Below, one piece after another: positions 9,073-17,957 of a stretch of 64,000 nt of DNA. A program made the position numbers and the translations under genes. Every line of letters starts with the position of its first letter. Positions within the stretch are counted from its first letter, which is position 1. The notes below the pieces were generated by a model that was not told where the DNA came from, made no database searches, and saw only the letters and a program-made list of their open reading frames with translations. Source of the stretch: Halomonas beimenensis (GTDB lineage Bacteria > Pseudomonadota > Gammaproteobacteria > Pseudomonadales > Halomonadaceae). The stretch spans positions 2,666,001 through 2,730,000 of the forward strand of contig NZ_CP021435.1 in assembly GCF_002549795.1 (NCBI RefSeq), in the 5' to 3' direction.

Positions 9073-9423
9073 GATGGACGCTCTGCGGGATGGCTGGGTT
9101 GGAGCAGTCCTTTTATCGGTGCCTCCCGGGCGGGTCAATGGACCAGGGTTACAAGCCGTAACAGTGGATATTTTTTAATTCTGCAATCTATCTAGCAAAT
9201 TCCACTAGACAATAATACCCAAGACAGCACTCATCACCAGGATGTGACTGGAATACCACAACCCATCACCTCCCCCCCTTCGCCAGCATGTCGCAAGTGC
9301 AGCATCCTCGCGTCGTTTTCAGATAGCGCGAAGCCGGCAAGCCCCCGGGTACCGGGGTCCCGCCCCATGTCGCAGGTGCAGCAACGCAGGCCGCAACGGG
9401 AAAGGCAAAGGCTGACGGAGGGG
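9073..9423. promoter_or_regulatory. intergenic region upstream of the TRAP operon
   Basis: No gene is seen. The part nearest dctP is strikingly AT-rich (about 9160-9225) and probably holds the operon promoter, reading leftwards. A 15-base dyad GTTAC-N5-GTAAC lies at 9148-9162 and could be an operator. Farther out, an 18-base near-identical direct repeat (CATGTCGCARGTGCAGCA) occurs at 9287-9304 and 9366-9383. Confidence 0.5.
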
Positions 9424-9981
9424 TCAGGCGGAGCCGAAGTAACGCTCGCGATCCTCCGGCGTGATGTCGCTGACGTGCAGGGGATAGTCGCCGCCGGGAC
9501 GATCGGCGAAGAAGTGGCGCAGGGTACGCTCGATGGTGGGGAAGGCCAGCTCGTCCCAGGGAATCTCGTGCTCCTCGAAGAGCGCCACCTCCAGGCTCTC
9601 CGGGCCGGCCTCAAAGCCGCCCTCCAGGTCGGCGAGGAAGATCATGTAGACCTGGTCGATGTGCGGCAGGTTGATCAGGGTGTAGAGGCCGTGCAGGCGC
9701 ACCTCGGCACCGGCCTCCTCGCGGGTCTCCCGGGCGGCCGCCTCCAGGGTGGTCTCGGCGTTCTCCATGAAGCCCGCCGGCAGGGTCCAGTAGCCCTTGC
9801 GCGGCGAGATGGCGCGGCGGCACAGCAGGATGCGGGAGCCGGATACCGGCAGGGTGCCGGCGACGATGCGCGGATTCTGGTAGTGGATGGTGCCGCAGGC
9901 CTCGCAGAGGAAGCGCGGCCGATCGTCGCCCTCGGGAATCGCGAAGCGGACCGGCTGACCACAATGGCTGCAGAAGTTCAT
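9424..9981 (-). CDS. NUDIX hydrolase with N-terminal zinc ribbon
   Basis: 185 residues. The N-terminus '[10 protein letters not shown]' with '[15 protein letters not shown]' forms a four-cysteine zinc ribbon as in NudC-like proteins. The Nudix box is '[25 protein letters not shown]'-like, with the GX5EX7REUXEEXG pattern. It probably hydrolyses a nucleoside diphosphate derivative; length is shorter than NudC (about 260), so it belongs to the small zinc-ribbon NUDIX group. The start at 9981 is chosen because it opens directly on the zinc ribbon. Divergent from the second NUDIX gene. Confidence 0.88.
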   Translation of the reverse strand: MNFCSHCGQPVRFAIPEGDDRPRFLCEACGTIHYQNPRIVAGTLPVSGSRILLCRRAISPRKGYWTLPAGFMENAETTLEAAARETREEAGAEVRLHGLYTLINLPHIDQVYMIFLADLEGGFEAGPESLEVALFEEHEIPWDELAFPTIERTLRHFFADRPGGDYPLHVSDITPEDRERYFGSA

Positions 9982-10074
9982 GGCGCTCCCTGGCAGGCTG
10001 GGGAAGGGGTCGGGTCCGGGCTTGACGCCGCTCATGGCGACTGGGTAAAAGGGTTCAAACCCGACGGAATCACC

Positions 10075-10695
10075 ATGTTAGAGAATCTTCGCGAGCGCCT
10101 GCAAGCGCATGCTCCGCGGCGCCTGCGGCTCGACCTGCCGCAGGCCGCGGTGCTCCTGCCCCTGGTGGCACGCCCCGTGCCGACGCTGCTGTTCACCCGC
10201 CGCGCCACCCATCTCTCCACCCACGGCGGCCAGGTGGCCTTCCCCGGCGGCAAGCGGGAGGATCAGGATCCCGACCTGCTGGCCACGGCCCTGCGCGAGT
10301 CCGAGGAGGAGATCGGCCTGCCCCCCGCCCGGGTGGAGGTCCTCGGCCGACTGTCGGACGTGATCTCCCTGCACGGCCTGAAGGTCACGCCCTACGTGGG
10401 CCTGATTCCCCCGGGGCTGCCGCTGGTCCCGGACCGGCGCGAGCTGGACGCCATCTTCGAGGTGCCGCTGGCGGACTTCCTGGCCGACCGCCGCACCCAC
10501 ACCGACGTGATCCGCGTCGAGGGCCGCGACTACTATGTGCCGAGCTACCGGCATGACGGTCACGTCATCTGGGGGCTGTCGTCGATGATGCTGGTGGAGC
10601 TGCTGGCGGAGGGCTTCGGCATGCCCATCAGCTTGTTCCGGCGGCCCGAGGGCGAACTCCACTTCCACCCCGAACGCTCAAGGTACGTCGAATGA
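10075..10695 (+). CDS. nudL: CoA pyrophosphatase-like NUDIX hydrolase (NudL/UPF0035 type)
   Basis: 206 residues. The UPF0035 marker '[13 protein letters not shown]' lies directly before a Nudix box ('[13 protein letters not shown]'), the combination seen in CoA and acyl-CoA diphosphatases. Expected reaction: CoA to 3',5'-ADP plus 4'-phosphopantetheine. The ATG at 10075 is the first plausible start before the conserved part. The last four bases overlap the start of the 2OG oxygenase gene, making a three-gene unit with the histidine kinase. Confidence 0.85.
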   Translation: MLENLRERLQAHAPRRLRLDLPQAAVLLPLVARPVPTLLFTRRATHLSTHGGQVAFPGGKREDQDPDLLATALRESEEEIGLPPARVEVLGRLSDVISLHGLKVTPYVGLIPPGLPLVPDRRELDAIFEVPLADFLADRRTHTDVIRVEGRDYYVPSYRHDGHVIWGLSSMMLVELLAEGFGMPISLFRRPEGELHFHPERSRYVE

Positions 10696-11342
10696 ACGCT
10701 TCCCTGCTGCCCGAGGCCCGCCTGGCCGAGCTGGTCGATGCCCTGGTGGAGCAGGGCTGGTACCTGGGCGAGGGCTTCCTGCCCGAATCGCTCCACGCCC
10801 CGCTGCTCGCCGAGCTCGAGGAGATGGCCGAACGCCGGGCCCTGGAGGCGGCGGGCATCGGCCGCGGCACCGAGCGCCACCTGCGTCGCGACATCCGCGG
10901 CGACGCCATCCGCTGGCTGGACCGGGAGAGCCTGGCCCAGCGACGCTACCTGGAGGCCATGGGCGATCTGCAGCAGACCCTGAACCAGGCGCTGTTCCTG
11001 GGCCTGTTCGAGTACGAGGCGCATTTCGCCCAATACCCCGCCGGCGCCTTCTATCGCCGCCACCTGGACAGCTTCCGGGGCCGCGCCAATCGGGTCATCT
11101 CCACCGTGGGCTACCTCAACCCCGACTGGCCCGAGGACGGCGGCGGCGAGATGGTGATCTTCGCCCCCGACGATGCCGACCGCGAGGTCGCCCGGGTGCG
11201 CCCCGAAGCCGGCACCTTCGTCTGCTTCCTCTCCGACCGGGTGCCCCACGAGGTGTTGCCGACCCGTCGTCCCCGGGCCAGCATCGCCGGCTGGTTCCGG
11301 CGCAACGCCTCGCTGGGCGGCTTGGTGGATCCGGCCCACTGA
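10692..11342 (+). CDS. 2OG-Fe(II) oxygenase, prolyl-4-hydroxylase (PHD/P4H) type
   Basis: 216 residues. Iron ligands are visible as 'YRRHLDSF' (His124, Asp126) and 'DRVPHEVLP' (His186); Arg195 in 'RPRASI' should bind 2-oxoglutarate. The 'GAFYRRHLDSF...VGYLNPDW..DGGGEM' pattern is that of the P4H/EGL-9 group, including the Pseudomonas prolyl hydroxylase that modifies EF-Tu. Substrate here is inferred, not shown. It overlaps the NUDIX gene by four bases and its stop shares one base with the kinase start, so an oxygen-dependent enzyme is translationally coupled to a PAS sensor kinase. Confidence 0.85.
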   Translation: MNASLLPEARLAELVDALVEQGWYLGEGFLPESLHAPLLAELEEMAERRALEAAGIGRGTERHLRRDIRGDAIRWLDRESLAQRRYLEAMGDLQQTLNQALFLGLFEYEAHFAQYPAGAFYRRHLDSFRGRANRVISTVGYLNPDWPEDGGGEMVIFAPDDADREVARVRPEAGTFVCFLSDRVPHEVLPTRRPRASIAGWFRRNASLGGLVDPAH

Positions 11343-12865
11343 TGGCGGACGCACGGACGCGCCTGGCGGCGCTGGAGGCGGAGACCGCCGAACTCCGGGC
11401 TCGCTGCGAGCGGCTGGCCGAGGAGCGGGATCACTATCGCTGGCTGACCGAGCGCACCACCGACCTGATCTCCCGTCACGCCCGGGACGGCACCTTCCTC
11501 TATGCGTCGCCGGCCGCCCGGGAGCTGATCGGCTACGCACCGGCCGAGCTGATCGGGGTCTCGGCCTACGACCTCTTCCACCCGGACGACCTCGCCGACC
11601 TGCTCAACAAGTCGCCGCGCGTCTACCACCGGGACGGCTTCTACCAGCACACCTACCGCTTCCGGGCCCGGGACGGCCACTACGTCTGGTTCGAGACCAC
11701 CAGCCGCACCCGACGCGATCCCGCCACCGGCGAGCTGATCGACATCCTCTGCGTCTCCCGGGACGTGACCCGGCGGATCCAGGCCGAGGCCAACCGCGAG
11801 CGACTGGCCCGAGTCGTGGCCTCCACCACCGACTACGTGCTCTTCGCCGACGCCGCCGGCCGCGTCTTCTACCTCAACGAGGCGGCCCGCCGGGGACTGG
11901 CCCTCCCCCCGGCCGACGTCGGCCTGGCCGACGCCTACACCGAGGCGTCGCTGGCCATCCTGAACGACGAGATCGGGCCCGCCGTGACCCGCGACGGCAG
12001 CTGGAGCGGCGAGCTCGCCATGCGCGGCCCCGAGGGCCCGATTCCGGTGCTCTGCGTGGCCCTGGCCGATGAGGCGCCCGGCGGCGAACCCGGCCGGCTA
12101 TCCCTGCTCAACCGCGACATCGGCCTGCGCAAGGCCGCCGAGGCCCAGGCCCGGCGCCACCAGGAACAGATCGCCCACGCCAACCGGCTGGCCACCACCG
12201 GCGAGCTGGCCTCCAACATCGCCCACGAGCTCAACCAGCCCCTCGGCGCCATCGCCAACTACGCCAGCGGCGCCCTGATGCGGCTCGAGGCGGCCCCGGA
12301 GGCACCGGCACGCGACCTGGCCCTGCCGCTGACCCGCATCAACGAGCAGGTGGCGGGGCTGGCCGAACGACTGCGCCACATCCGTGCCTATGTGCGACGG
12401 GGCCAGACCCGCTGCCGTCCCCTGGCCTTCGCGACGGCGGTGGACGGCGCCCTGCGACTGTGCGACTGGCAGTTCCGGCAGGCCGGGGTGGCCCTGGAGC
12501 CGGCCCTGCCCGACGACTTGCCGCGGGTGCAGGCCGATCCCATCGCCCTGGAGCAGGTCCTGGTCAACCTGCTGCTCAACGCCCTGGAGGCGAGCCGCGA
12601 CCATCCCGGCGCCGATCGCGTCCGTGTCTGCGCGGAGCGAATCACGCCACGGGAACTGGTGTTCCGGGTCCAGGACCGGGGACCGGGGATCTCCGAGGCG
12701 ATGAAGCCCGACCTCTTCACCCCCTTCTACACGTCCAAGCCCGAGGGCCTGGGCATGGGGCTGGCCATCGCGCACTCGCTGATGGAGGCCATGGGCGGCC
12801 GCCTGAGCCTGGAGGATGCCGGCTCCGGCGCCTGCTTCGCCGGCACCCTGCGCCTCGCCGACTGA
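11342..12865 (+). CDS. PAS-domain sensor histidine kinase (FixL/TodS-like)
   Basis: 507 residues, no membrane span, so cytoplasmic. A short coiled coil (about 3-35) is followed by a PAS domain (about 36-145, 'LISRHARDGTFLYASPAA'), a second weaker PAS domain (about 155-265), HisKA with H-box 'IAHELNQPLGAIANYASG' (phospho-acceptor His295) and HATPase_c ('NLLLNALEAS', 'DRGPGIS', 'GLGMGLAIAHSL'). The PAS domains may bind heme, flavin or a small ligand; the residues do not settle which. The likely partner is the FixJ-like regulator at 14915-15553, on the other side of phaC. Confidence 0.9.
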   Translation: MADARTRLAALEAETAELRARCERLAEERDHYRWLTERTTDLISRHARDGTFLYASPAARELIGYAPAELIGVSAYDLFHPDDLADLLNKSPRVYHRDGFYQHTYRFRARDGHYVWFETTSRTRRDPATGELIDILCVSRDVTRRIQAEANRERLARVVASTTDYVLFADAAGRVFYLNEAARRGLALPPADVGLADAYTEASLAILNDEIGPAVTRDGSWSGELAMRGPEGPIPVLCVALADEAPGGEPGRLSLLNRDIGLRKAAEAQARRHQEQIAHANRLATTGELASNIAHELNQPLGAIANYASGALMRLEAAPEAPARDLALPLTRINEQVAGLAERLRHIRAYVRRGQTRCRPLAFATAVDGALRLCDWQFRQAGVALEPALPDDLPRVQADPIALEQVLVNLLLNALEASRDHPGADRVRVCAERITPRELVFRVQDRGPGISEAMKPDLFTPFYTSKPEGLGMGLAIAHSLMEAMGGRLSLEDAGSGACFAGTLRLAD

Positions 12866-12872
12866 CCGCGCC

Positions 12873-14663
12873 TCAGGGCATGGCCACGTAACGGCCGGGG
12901 GCCTCCCCCAGGGGCGGGTAGCGTTCGCCGCCCATCGGCGGGGGCGCCACCTCCCCGGAGGAACGTTCGGTCAGCCAGTCGTGCCAGGCCGGCCACCAGG
13001 AGCCCTCGTGGGTCGTCGCCGTCTGTTGCCAGCGATCCGGGTCGAGATAGTGATCGCTGGCCTTCAGGGTATGCTGCCGGTAGTGCCGTCCCGGGTGGCC
13101 GGGTTCGCTGATGATGCCGGCGTTGTGGCCGCCATTGGTCAGCAGGAAGGTCACCTCGTCGGCATCGGCGAGCAGGTGGATCTTGTACACCGAGCGCCAG
13201 GGCGCCACGTGATCGCCGGTGGTGGCCACGGCGCAGATCGGCACCCGGATGTCGCTGATCGCCACCGGGTGGCCGCCCACCACATAGCGGCCACTGGCCA
13301 GGTCGTTGTCGAGGAACAGCCGACGCAGGTACTCCGAATGCATGCGATAGGGCAGGCGGGTGAGATCGGCGTTCCAGGCCATCAGGGCGTTCATCGACTG
13401 GCGCCGGCCGAGCAGGTACTCGTGCACCACCCGCGACCAGATCAGGTCGTTGGAACGCAGGATCTGGAAGGCGCCGGCCATCTGGTAGCCGTCCAGGTAG
13501 CCCTGGTCCCACATCATGCTCTCCAGGTAGGCGACCTGACTTTCGCCGATGAACAGCATCAGCTCCCCGGCCTCGGTGAAGTCCACCTGGGTGGCCAGGG
13601 TGGTGAGGCTGGCGAGGCGGTCGTCGCCGTCCCGGGCCATGGCCGCCGCGGCGATCGACATCAGGGTCCCGCCCAGGCAGTAGCCCACGCCGTGCACCCG
13701 CCCGCAGCCGGTGATCTCGCCGATCACGTCGAGGGCGGCCATGGGCCCCAGCCGGCGGTAGTCCGCCATGCCCAGGTCGCGGTCCTCCGAGTCCGGGTTG
13801 CGCCAGGAGATCATGAAGACCGTGTGACCCTGCGCGACCAGGTACTCGACCAGGGAGGCGCCGGGCTGCAGGTCGAGGACGTAGTACTTCATGATCCAGG
13901 CCGGCACGATCAGCACCGGCTCGGCCTGGACCCGTCGGGTGGCGGGAGCGTACTGGATCAGCTCCATCAGGTGATTGCGGTACACCACCTTGCCCGGGGT
14001 GGTGGCGAGCTCGCGTCCCACGCGGAAGCCCTCCGCCCCTACCGGGGGCTTGCCGGACATCGCCCGCTCCCAATCCTCGACCAGGTTATGCCAGCCCTGA
14101 ACCAGGTTCTGGCCACCGGTGGCCAGGGTCACGGCGGCGACTTCCGGGTTCGTCCACGGCAGGTTGGACGGGGACCAGCGATCCAGCCACTGGCGCACCA
14201 CGAAGTTGATCGCCTGCTCTCTCGGCGCCGGCAGGCCGGGGACCTCGGTGGTGGCGTTGTGCCACCACTGCTGCGTCAGCAGGAACGACTGGTACATCAG
14301 GTTGTAGGGCCACTGCTGCCAGGCGGCACTGCGGAAGCGGCGATCCTGCACCATGGGTTCGATGCAGGGTTCGCAGGCGGGATCGGTGGCCAGGCGCTGC
14401 ACGTAGCGGGCCATCCGCGCGGTCTTGCGGGCGGCCTTCTCGCCGAGCTCGAGCTGCTTGCCCGGCGCCAGCGCCAGATGCATCAGCCACTCGCCATAGA
14501 GGCTGGCGAGTCCCGCCGGCGAGATGCCTGCGGTCCAGCGCGCCAGGCTGGCATTGAAGGCACGATCCAGCGTCTCGGCCGCCCGGGCGCCGGGTTCGGG
14601 GCGCTCCGTCCCGGTCGGCTCGCCCGCACCGGCGTCGCCCGTCTCGTGGGGGAACTGCCGCAT
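12873..14663 (-). CDS. phaC: polyhydroxyalkanoate synthase, class I-like
   Basis: 596 residues. The PhaC N-terminal domain contains 'NPEVAAVTLATGGQNLVQGW'. The alpha/beta core holds the lipase-like box with cysteine, 'GVGYCLGG' (Cys329), then Asp484 in 'TTGDHVAPW' and His513 in 'NGGHNAG', a complete Cys-Asp-His triad. The enzyme polymerises 3-hydroxyacyl-CoA into carbon-storage granules. GGGAGGAGAG precedes the ATG at 14663. No phasin, phaA or phaB gene is beside it; its stop is seven bases from the convergent kinase stop. Length fits class I synthases. Confidence 0.92.
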   Translation of the reverse strand: MRQFPHETGDAGAGEPTGTERPEPGARAAETLDRAFNASLARWTAGISPAGLASLYGEWLMHLALAPGKQLELGEKAARKTARMARYVQRLATDPACEPCIEPMVQDRRFRSAAWQQWPYNLMYQSFLLTQQWWHNATTEVPGLPAPREQAINFVVRQWLDRWSPSNLPWTNPEVAAVTLATGGQNLVQGWHNLVEDWERAMSGKPPVGAEGFRVGRELATTPGKVVYRNHLMELIQYAPATRRVQAEPVLIVPAWIMKYYVLDLQPGASLVEYLVAQGHTVFMISWRNPDSEDRDLGMADYRRLGPMAALDVIGEITGCGRVHGVGYCLGGTLMSIAAAAMARDGDDRLASLTTLATQVDFTEAGELMLFIGESQVAYLESMMWDQGYLDGYQMAGAFQILRSNDLIWSRVVHEYLLGRRQSMNALMAWNADLTRLPYRMHSEYLRRLFLDNDLASGRYVVGGHPVAISDIRVPICAVATTGDHVAPWRSVYKIHLLADADEVTFLLTNGGHNAGIISEPGHPGRHYRQHTLKASDHYLDPDRWQQTATTHEGSWWPAWHDWLTERSSGEVAPPPMGGERYPPLGEAPGRYVAMP

Positions 14664-14718
14664 CGTCTCTCCTCCCTGTCGCCTCGGCGGTCGCCGCTCG
14701 CGGCCGCCTCCCACAGGC

Positions 14719-14828
14719 TAGCAGCCTGTCGGACTTAACGCTGATCTACTGCGAATCCCGGTCTTTCGGCCAACTTGATACGAAATCCGTGATTCTCGTG
14801 ATGATCGGTCAAACCCGACAGGCTGCTA
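14719..14828. mobile_element. MITE-like element with 14-bp terminal inverted repeats
   Basis: TAGCAGCCTGTCGG at 14719-14732 is perfectly inverted at 14815-14828. The complementarity continues imperfectly inwards (GAATCCCGG at 14753-14761 against CCGTGATTC at 14787-14795). Counting the outer TA on each side as a duplicated target leaves 12-bp inverted ends, the pattern of Tc1/mariner-IS630 derivatives. The 110-bp segment is more AT-rich than its surroundings, encodes nothing, and lies between the divergent phaC and regulator genes. No parent transposase was seen in the window. Confidence 0.5.
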
Positions 14829-14914
14829 CGGCTCGCCGCCGGAGCACGTGGTCGAGGAGGCCCCCAGGCGGTACACTGCGCCTGCATCCCGCTAGCCATC
14901 GCCGGAGCCTCCGT

Positions 14915-15553
14915 GTGACCGAGTCCCCTCGAGCGCCTGCCCGCATCGCCGTCGTCGACGACAACGCGGCCCTGCGCGAATCCCTGTCCTGGCTGCTCGA
15001 ATCCGTGGGCCTGACCCCCCTGCCCTACCCCGACGGCGAGGCCTTCCTGGATGCCGGGCCCGAGGCCCACGACCTGGTGTTGCTCGACGTGCGGATGCCC
15101 GGCCTCTCCGGCCTGCAGGTTCAGCAGCGCCTGGTCGAGCGCGGGGATACCTCGCCGGTCATCTTCATGACCGGCCACGGGGACGTGCCCATGGCGGTCA
15201 CCGCCCTCAAGGCCGGGGCCTTCGACTTCGTCGAGAAACCCTTCAACCATCAGCAGCTCATCGACCTGGTCCAGCAAGCGCTGGCCGAGCACGGTCGTCG
15301 CCGCCGGGAGCGCGAGCGTCTCGACGCCCTTCGCGAGCGGTTCGATGCCCTGAGGCCCAAAGAACGCGAGATCCTGGTGCTGGTCGCCGAGGGCCTGACC
15401 AGCCGGGCGATCGCCGATCGGCTGGACATCAGCGCCAAGACGGTGGAGATCTACCGGCTGCGCGCCATGAAGGCACTGGGGGCCGCCAACCTGGCGGAAC
15501 TGGTGCGCATGGTCACCGCCCTCGGGCTGGTGCCGCCCCTGCCGGACGCCTGA
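14915..15553 (+). CDS. FixJ-like response regulator with LuxR-type HTH
   Basis: 212 residues from a GTG start (14915), placed eight residues before the receiver domain; CCGGAG lies upstream. The receiver has acidic pair Asp15-Asp16, phospho-acceptor Asp58 ('LLLDVRMPG'), the switch Thr in 'IFMTGHGDVPMAV' and Lys in 'FVEKPF'. A LuxR helix-turn-helix follows ('EGLTSRAIADRLDISAKTVEIYRLRAM'). It is probably the cognate regulator of the PAS kinase; the two genes are parted by phaC. The MITE-like repeat lies in its upstream region. Confidence 0.88.
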   Translation: MTESPRAPARIAVVDDNAALRESLSWLLESVGLTPLPYPDGEAFLDAGPEAHDLVLLDVRMPGLSGLQVQQRLVERGDTSPVIFMTGHGDVPMAVTALKAGAFDFVEKPFNHQQLIDLVQQALAEHGRRRRERERLDALRERFDALRPKEREILVLVAEGLTSRAIADRLDISAKTVEIYRLRAMKALGAANLAELVRMVTALGLVPPLPDA

Positions 15554-15556
15554 GCC

Positions 15557-16366
15557 CTACCCCTGCTCGATGCGCGGGTCCCCCGGGAGGTAATGACCGG
15601 TGGCCAGCCGATAGGCTTCGGAGGTGCGCCGCCCCGGCACGCCGTCGACGGCGACGAACAGGCTCGGGAAGCTGTTCAGCCAGCGCTGCAGGGCCTCCAC
15701 CCGGGCCACGGTCTCGGCCTTCGTGGAACGACGCATGGCATAGCGCGGCACCAGAGGCTTGAGGGGGCCCCGCGCCGGGCGCTCGGGGAAGGCCACCTCG
15801 CCGAGCTCGGCCAGGCGGCGCAGGATCACCGCCGCCCCGGCCTGACGGGAGACGGCGGTGTCGGACCAGCGGCCGTCGGCCACGTACTTCCCCCGGTCGT
15901 AGTGAGTCGAGAAACTCCACAGGTAGGGCGACAGCACCTCCGGGTGGAAGCGCCGATAGCCCCAGCCATTGTAGCGCTCGAGCTGATAGAGCAGCCCCGC
16001 GAGGCTCCAGTCGGGATGTCGATTGAGGCGCTTCATGGCCAACGCGTCCACAGCGCTGTCTTCCCAGGTGAAGGGAGGGGAGCCGCGTCGAGGACGACCG
16101 GCCGGGACATGCACGGTGCGCGCGGTGAGGGGATCGCCGTTGTGCAGGTGGCAGCCGAAGTCGCCTCCGGATTCCATCTGATGGACCAGCCCCACGAAGA
16201 CCCAGGGCACGCCCTGACGCTCGCCGACCTGGCGGTAGCGTTCGCGGTGCTCCAGCAGCCGGTCGGCGGCCTGCTCCACGCTGCGGCTTCGCTCGGGGCG
16301 GATGTGGCAGGTCTCGAAGAGACGCTCGTATTCCTCGCGCAGGACCGGAGTCAGGTTGATGCTCAT
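15557..16366 (-). CDS. lysozyme-like / peptidoglycan hydrolase-like protein
   Basis: 269 residues. The segment 'FVGLVHQMESGGDFGCHLHNGDPL' resembles the catalytic region of lysozyme-fold proteins, with Glu65 as the likely acid. The C-terminus ('VARVEALQRWLN...DGVPGRRTSEAYRLATG') looks like a peptidoglycan-binding domain. No signal peptide is present, so either export is unusual or the protein stays cytoplasmic. ATG at 16366 has GAGGAG five bases upstream; the GTG two codons earlier would overlap that site. It lies 15 bases after the hydrolase-like gene on the same strand. Confidence 0.7.
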   Translation of the reverse strand: MSINLTPVLREEYERLFETCHIRPERSRSVEQAADRLLEHRERYRQVGERQGVPWVFVGLVHQMESGGDFGCHLHNGDPLTARTVHVPAGRPRRGSPPFTWEDSAVDALAMKRLNRHPDWSLAGLLYQLERYNGWGYRRFHPEVLSPYLWSFSTHYDRGKYVADGRWSDTAVSRQAGAAVILRRLAELGEVAFPERPARGPLKPLVPRYAMRRSTKAETVARVEALQRWLNSFPSLFVAVDGVPGRRTSEAYRLATGHYLPGDPRIEQG

Positions 16367-16381
16367 GGGCACTCCTCGGGC

Positions 16382-17347
16382 TCAGCCCTCCCTGAGAATG
16401 GTCAATCGTCGAGTCTCGTCCTCGGCGAACACGCGCCCCGCCATCAGGGCGGCGAACAGATGCCGAAAGACCACGCCGGGCTCGGCGGGGCTCAGGCCGA
16501 CGTGGAAGTCGGCATGCTCCCGCCGGAGATCGTGGCGCCGCCCGACGTCGTCGCAATCCACGGCGATGACATGCCGCGGCACCCGGCCCATGTCGGCCGG
16601 GCCGCGATGTCCGAGCCGGCACGCGGCGACCTGGTGGACGCCACCGGAGGTGAGCCCCGGATCCTCGGCGGCGAAGTAGACGGTGACCTGGCGGGCGACA
16701 TGACCGATATCCTCACCGATGCCGCCGGCCTCCAGTGCGGTGTCCTCGAGGTCGGCGGCGACCAGGAAGACATGCCGGAACAGCATCGGCACGCCCCGGG
16801 GCAGGTGATGGACCCGCCAGCGGTGGAGGCTCTCGGCGAGCACACGGGCGCCAAGGCCATGGGCGAGCAGACTCAGCGGCTTGGGGAGGTGCCCCCCGGC
16901 GCCCGTGCCGTCGTCGGCGAGGCGCCGGTACAGCAACCGCTGCAGGGCGCGAGCGAAGGCGAACCCGCTGAGATCCGCCGAGGCCCGATCGTCCCAGTCC
17001 TCGTGCACGACGCCGCGATCCCCGTCACAGGGCCAGATCCAGGGCACCACCCGCACCTCGTCCGGCTCCTGGGCCTCGCACAGCGCCTGCAGGGACTCGG
17101 CCAGCGGAAAGACGTCTTCGGGCAGCCGATGCCCGCCATGGACATAGAAGAGCACCTGGCGATGCTTCTCCTCGGCGACCCGGTCGAGGAAGCGTCGGCT
17201 GCCGAGTTCCTCGTAGACATCGCGGCCCAGGCGCTCGCAGAAGAACACCGAGTTGCCGGCGGCGTTGTCGGCGAGATCGAAATCGAAGTTCCGATGGATT
17301 CTCGTCTTGATGCTCTGGCGGGGACACCGGTTGGTGATGAAGAGCAT
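16382..17347 (-). CDS. alpha/beta hydrolase-like protein (DUF900 type) lacking the nucleophile serine
   Basis: 321 residues. 'VLFYVHGG' and the elbow motif 'LLAHGLGARVLAESL' match the DUF900 alpha/beta hydrolase family, where the elbow normally reads AHSMG. Here the serine position is Gly164, read directly from the DNA. Later residues include conserved acid and 'PRHVIAVDCDD'. The protein is probably not an active serine hydrolase; a binding role is possible. The start at 17347 is used because the upstream extension is not conserved in character. Probably co-transcribed with the lysozyme-like gene. Confidence 0.65.
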   Translation of the reverse strand: MLFITNRCPRQSIKTRIHRNFDFDLADNAAGNSVFFCERLGRDVYEELGSRRFLDRVAEEKHRQVLFYVHGGHRLPEDVFPLAESLQALCEAQEPDEVRVVPWIWPCDGDRGVVHEDWDDRASADLSGFAFARALQRLLYRRLADDGTGAGGHLPKPLSLLAHGLGARVLAESLHRWRVHHLPRGVPMLFRHVFLVAADLEDTALEAGGIGEDIGHVARQVTVYFAAEDPGLTSGGVHQVAACRLGHRGPADMGRVPRHVIAVDCDDVGRRHDLRREHADFHVGLSPAEPGVVFRHLFAALMAGRVFAEDETRRLTILREG

Positions 17348-17455
17348 GGGGCGCCACCTCGCTTGAGCCGGCTCGACCGATGCCCTTGAAGCTAGCACAG
17401 CCCGGCCGGGGAGCCATTACACTCCAGGTAACAGGCCCCTGACGGAGAACCGCCC

Positions 17456-17941
17456 ATGATCCGCGACGACGACACGAAATTCCTGGAACATTGCCTGACC
17501 CTCGCCGAGGAGGCCCTGGTCGCCGGCGACGAACCCTTCGGCTCGATCCTGGTCTCGGCCGATGGCGAGGTCCTCTACGAGGACCGCAACCGCGTCGCCG
17601 CCGGCGACGCCACCCGGCATCCGGAATTCGCCATCGCCCGCTGGGCCGCCGAGCACCTGAGCCCGGAGGCGCGCGCCGCCGCCACCGTCTACACCTCCGG
17701 GGAGCACTGTCCGATGTGTGCCGCCGCCCATGGCTGGGTGGGACTGGGGCGCATCGTCTATGCCAGCTCGTCCGAACAGCTCGGCCGCTGGCTGGCCGAG
17801 TTGGGGGTCGAACCGCCGCCGGTGGCGCCGTTGCCGATCCAGCAGGTCGTGCCCGGCGCCCGGGTGGAAGGCCCCGTCGAGGGGCTCGACGAGCGCGTCC
17901 ATGCGTTGCACAAGCGCCTGCACGGCGCCGAGAGTCGATGA
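17456..17941 (+). CDS. nucleoside deaminase (CMP/dCMP deaminase family)
   Basis: 161 residues of the zinc-dependent deaminase fold. The zinc ligands and catalytic Glu are seen as 'HPEFA' (His-Pro-Glu) and 'SGEHCPMCAAA' (Cys-x-x-Cys). The sequence 'GDEPFGSILV' is typical of the guanine/tRNA-adenosine deaminase side of the family. The base used as substrate is not clear. Single gene, convergent with the PaiB-like gene. Confidence 0.85.
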   Translation: MIRDDDTKFLEHCLTLAEEALVAGDEPFGSILVSADGEVLYEDRNRVAAGDATRHPEFAIARWAAEHLSPEARAAATVYTSGEHCPMCAAAHGWVGLGRIVYASSSEQLGRWLAELGVEPPPVAPLPIQQVVPGARVEGPVEGLDERVHALHKRLHGAESR

Positions 17942-17957
17942 GGGCCCGGGCAGGGGC

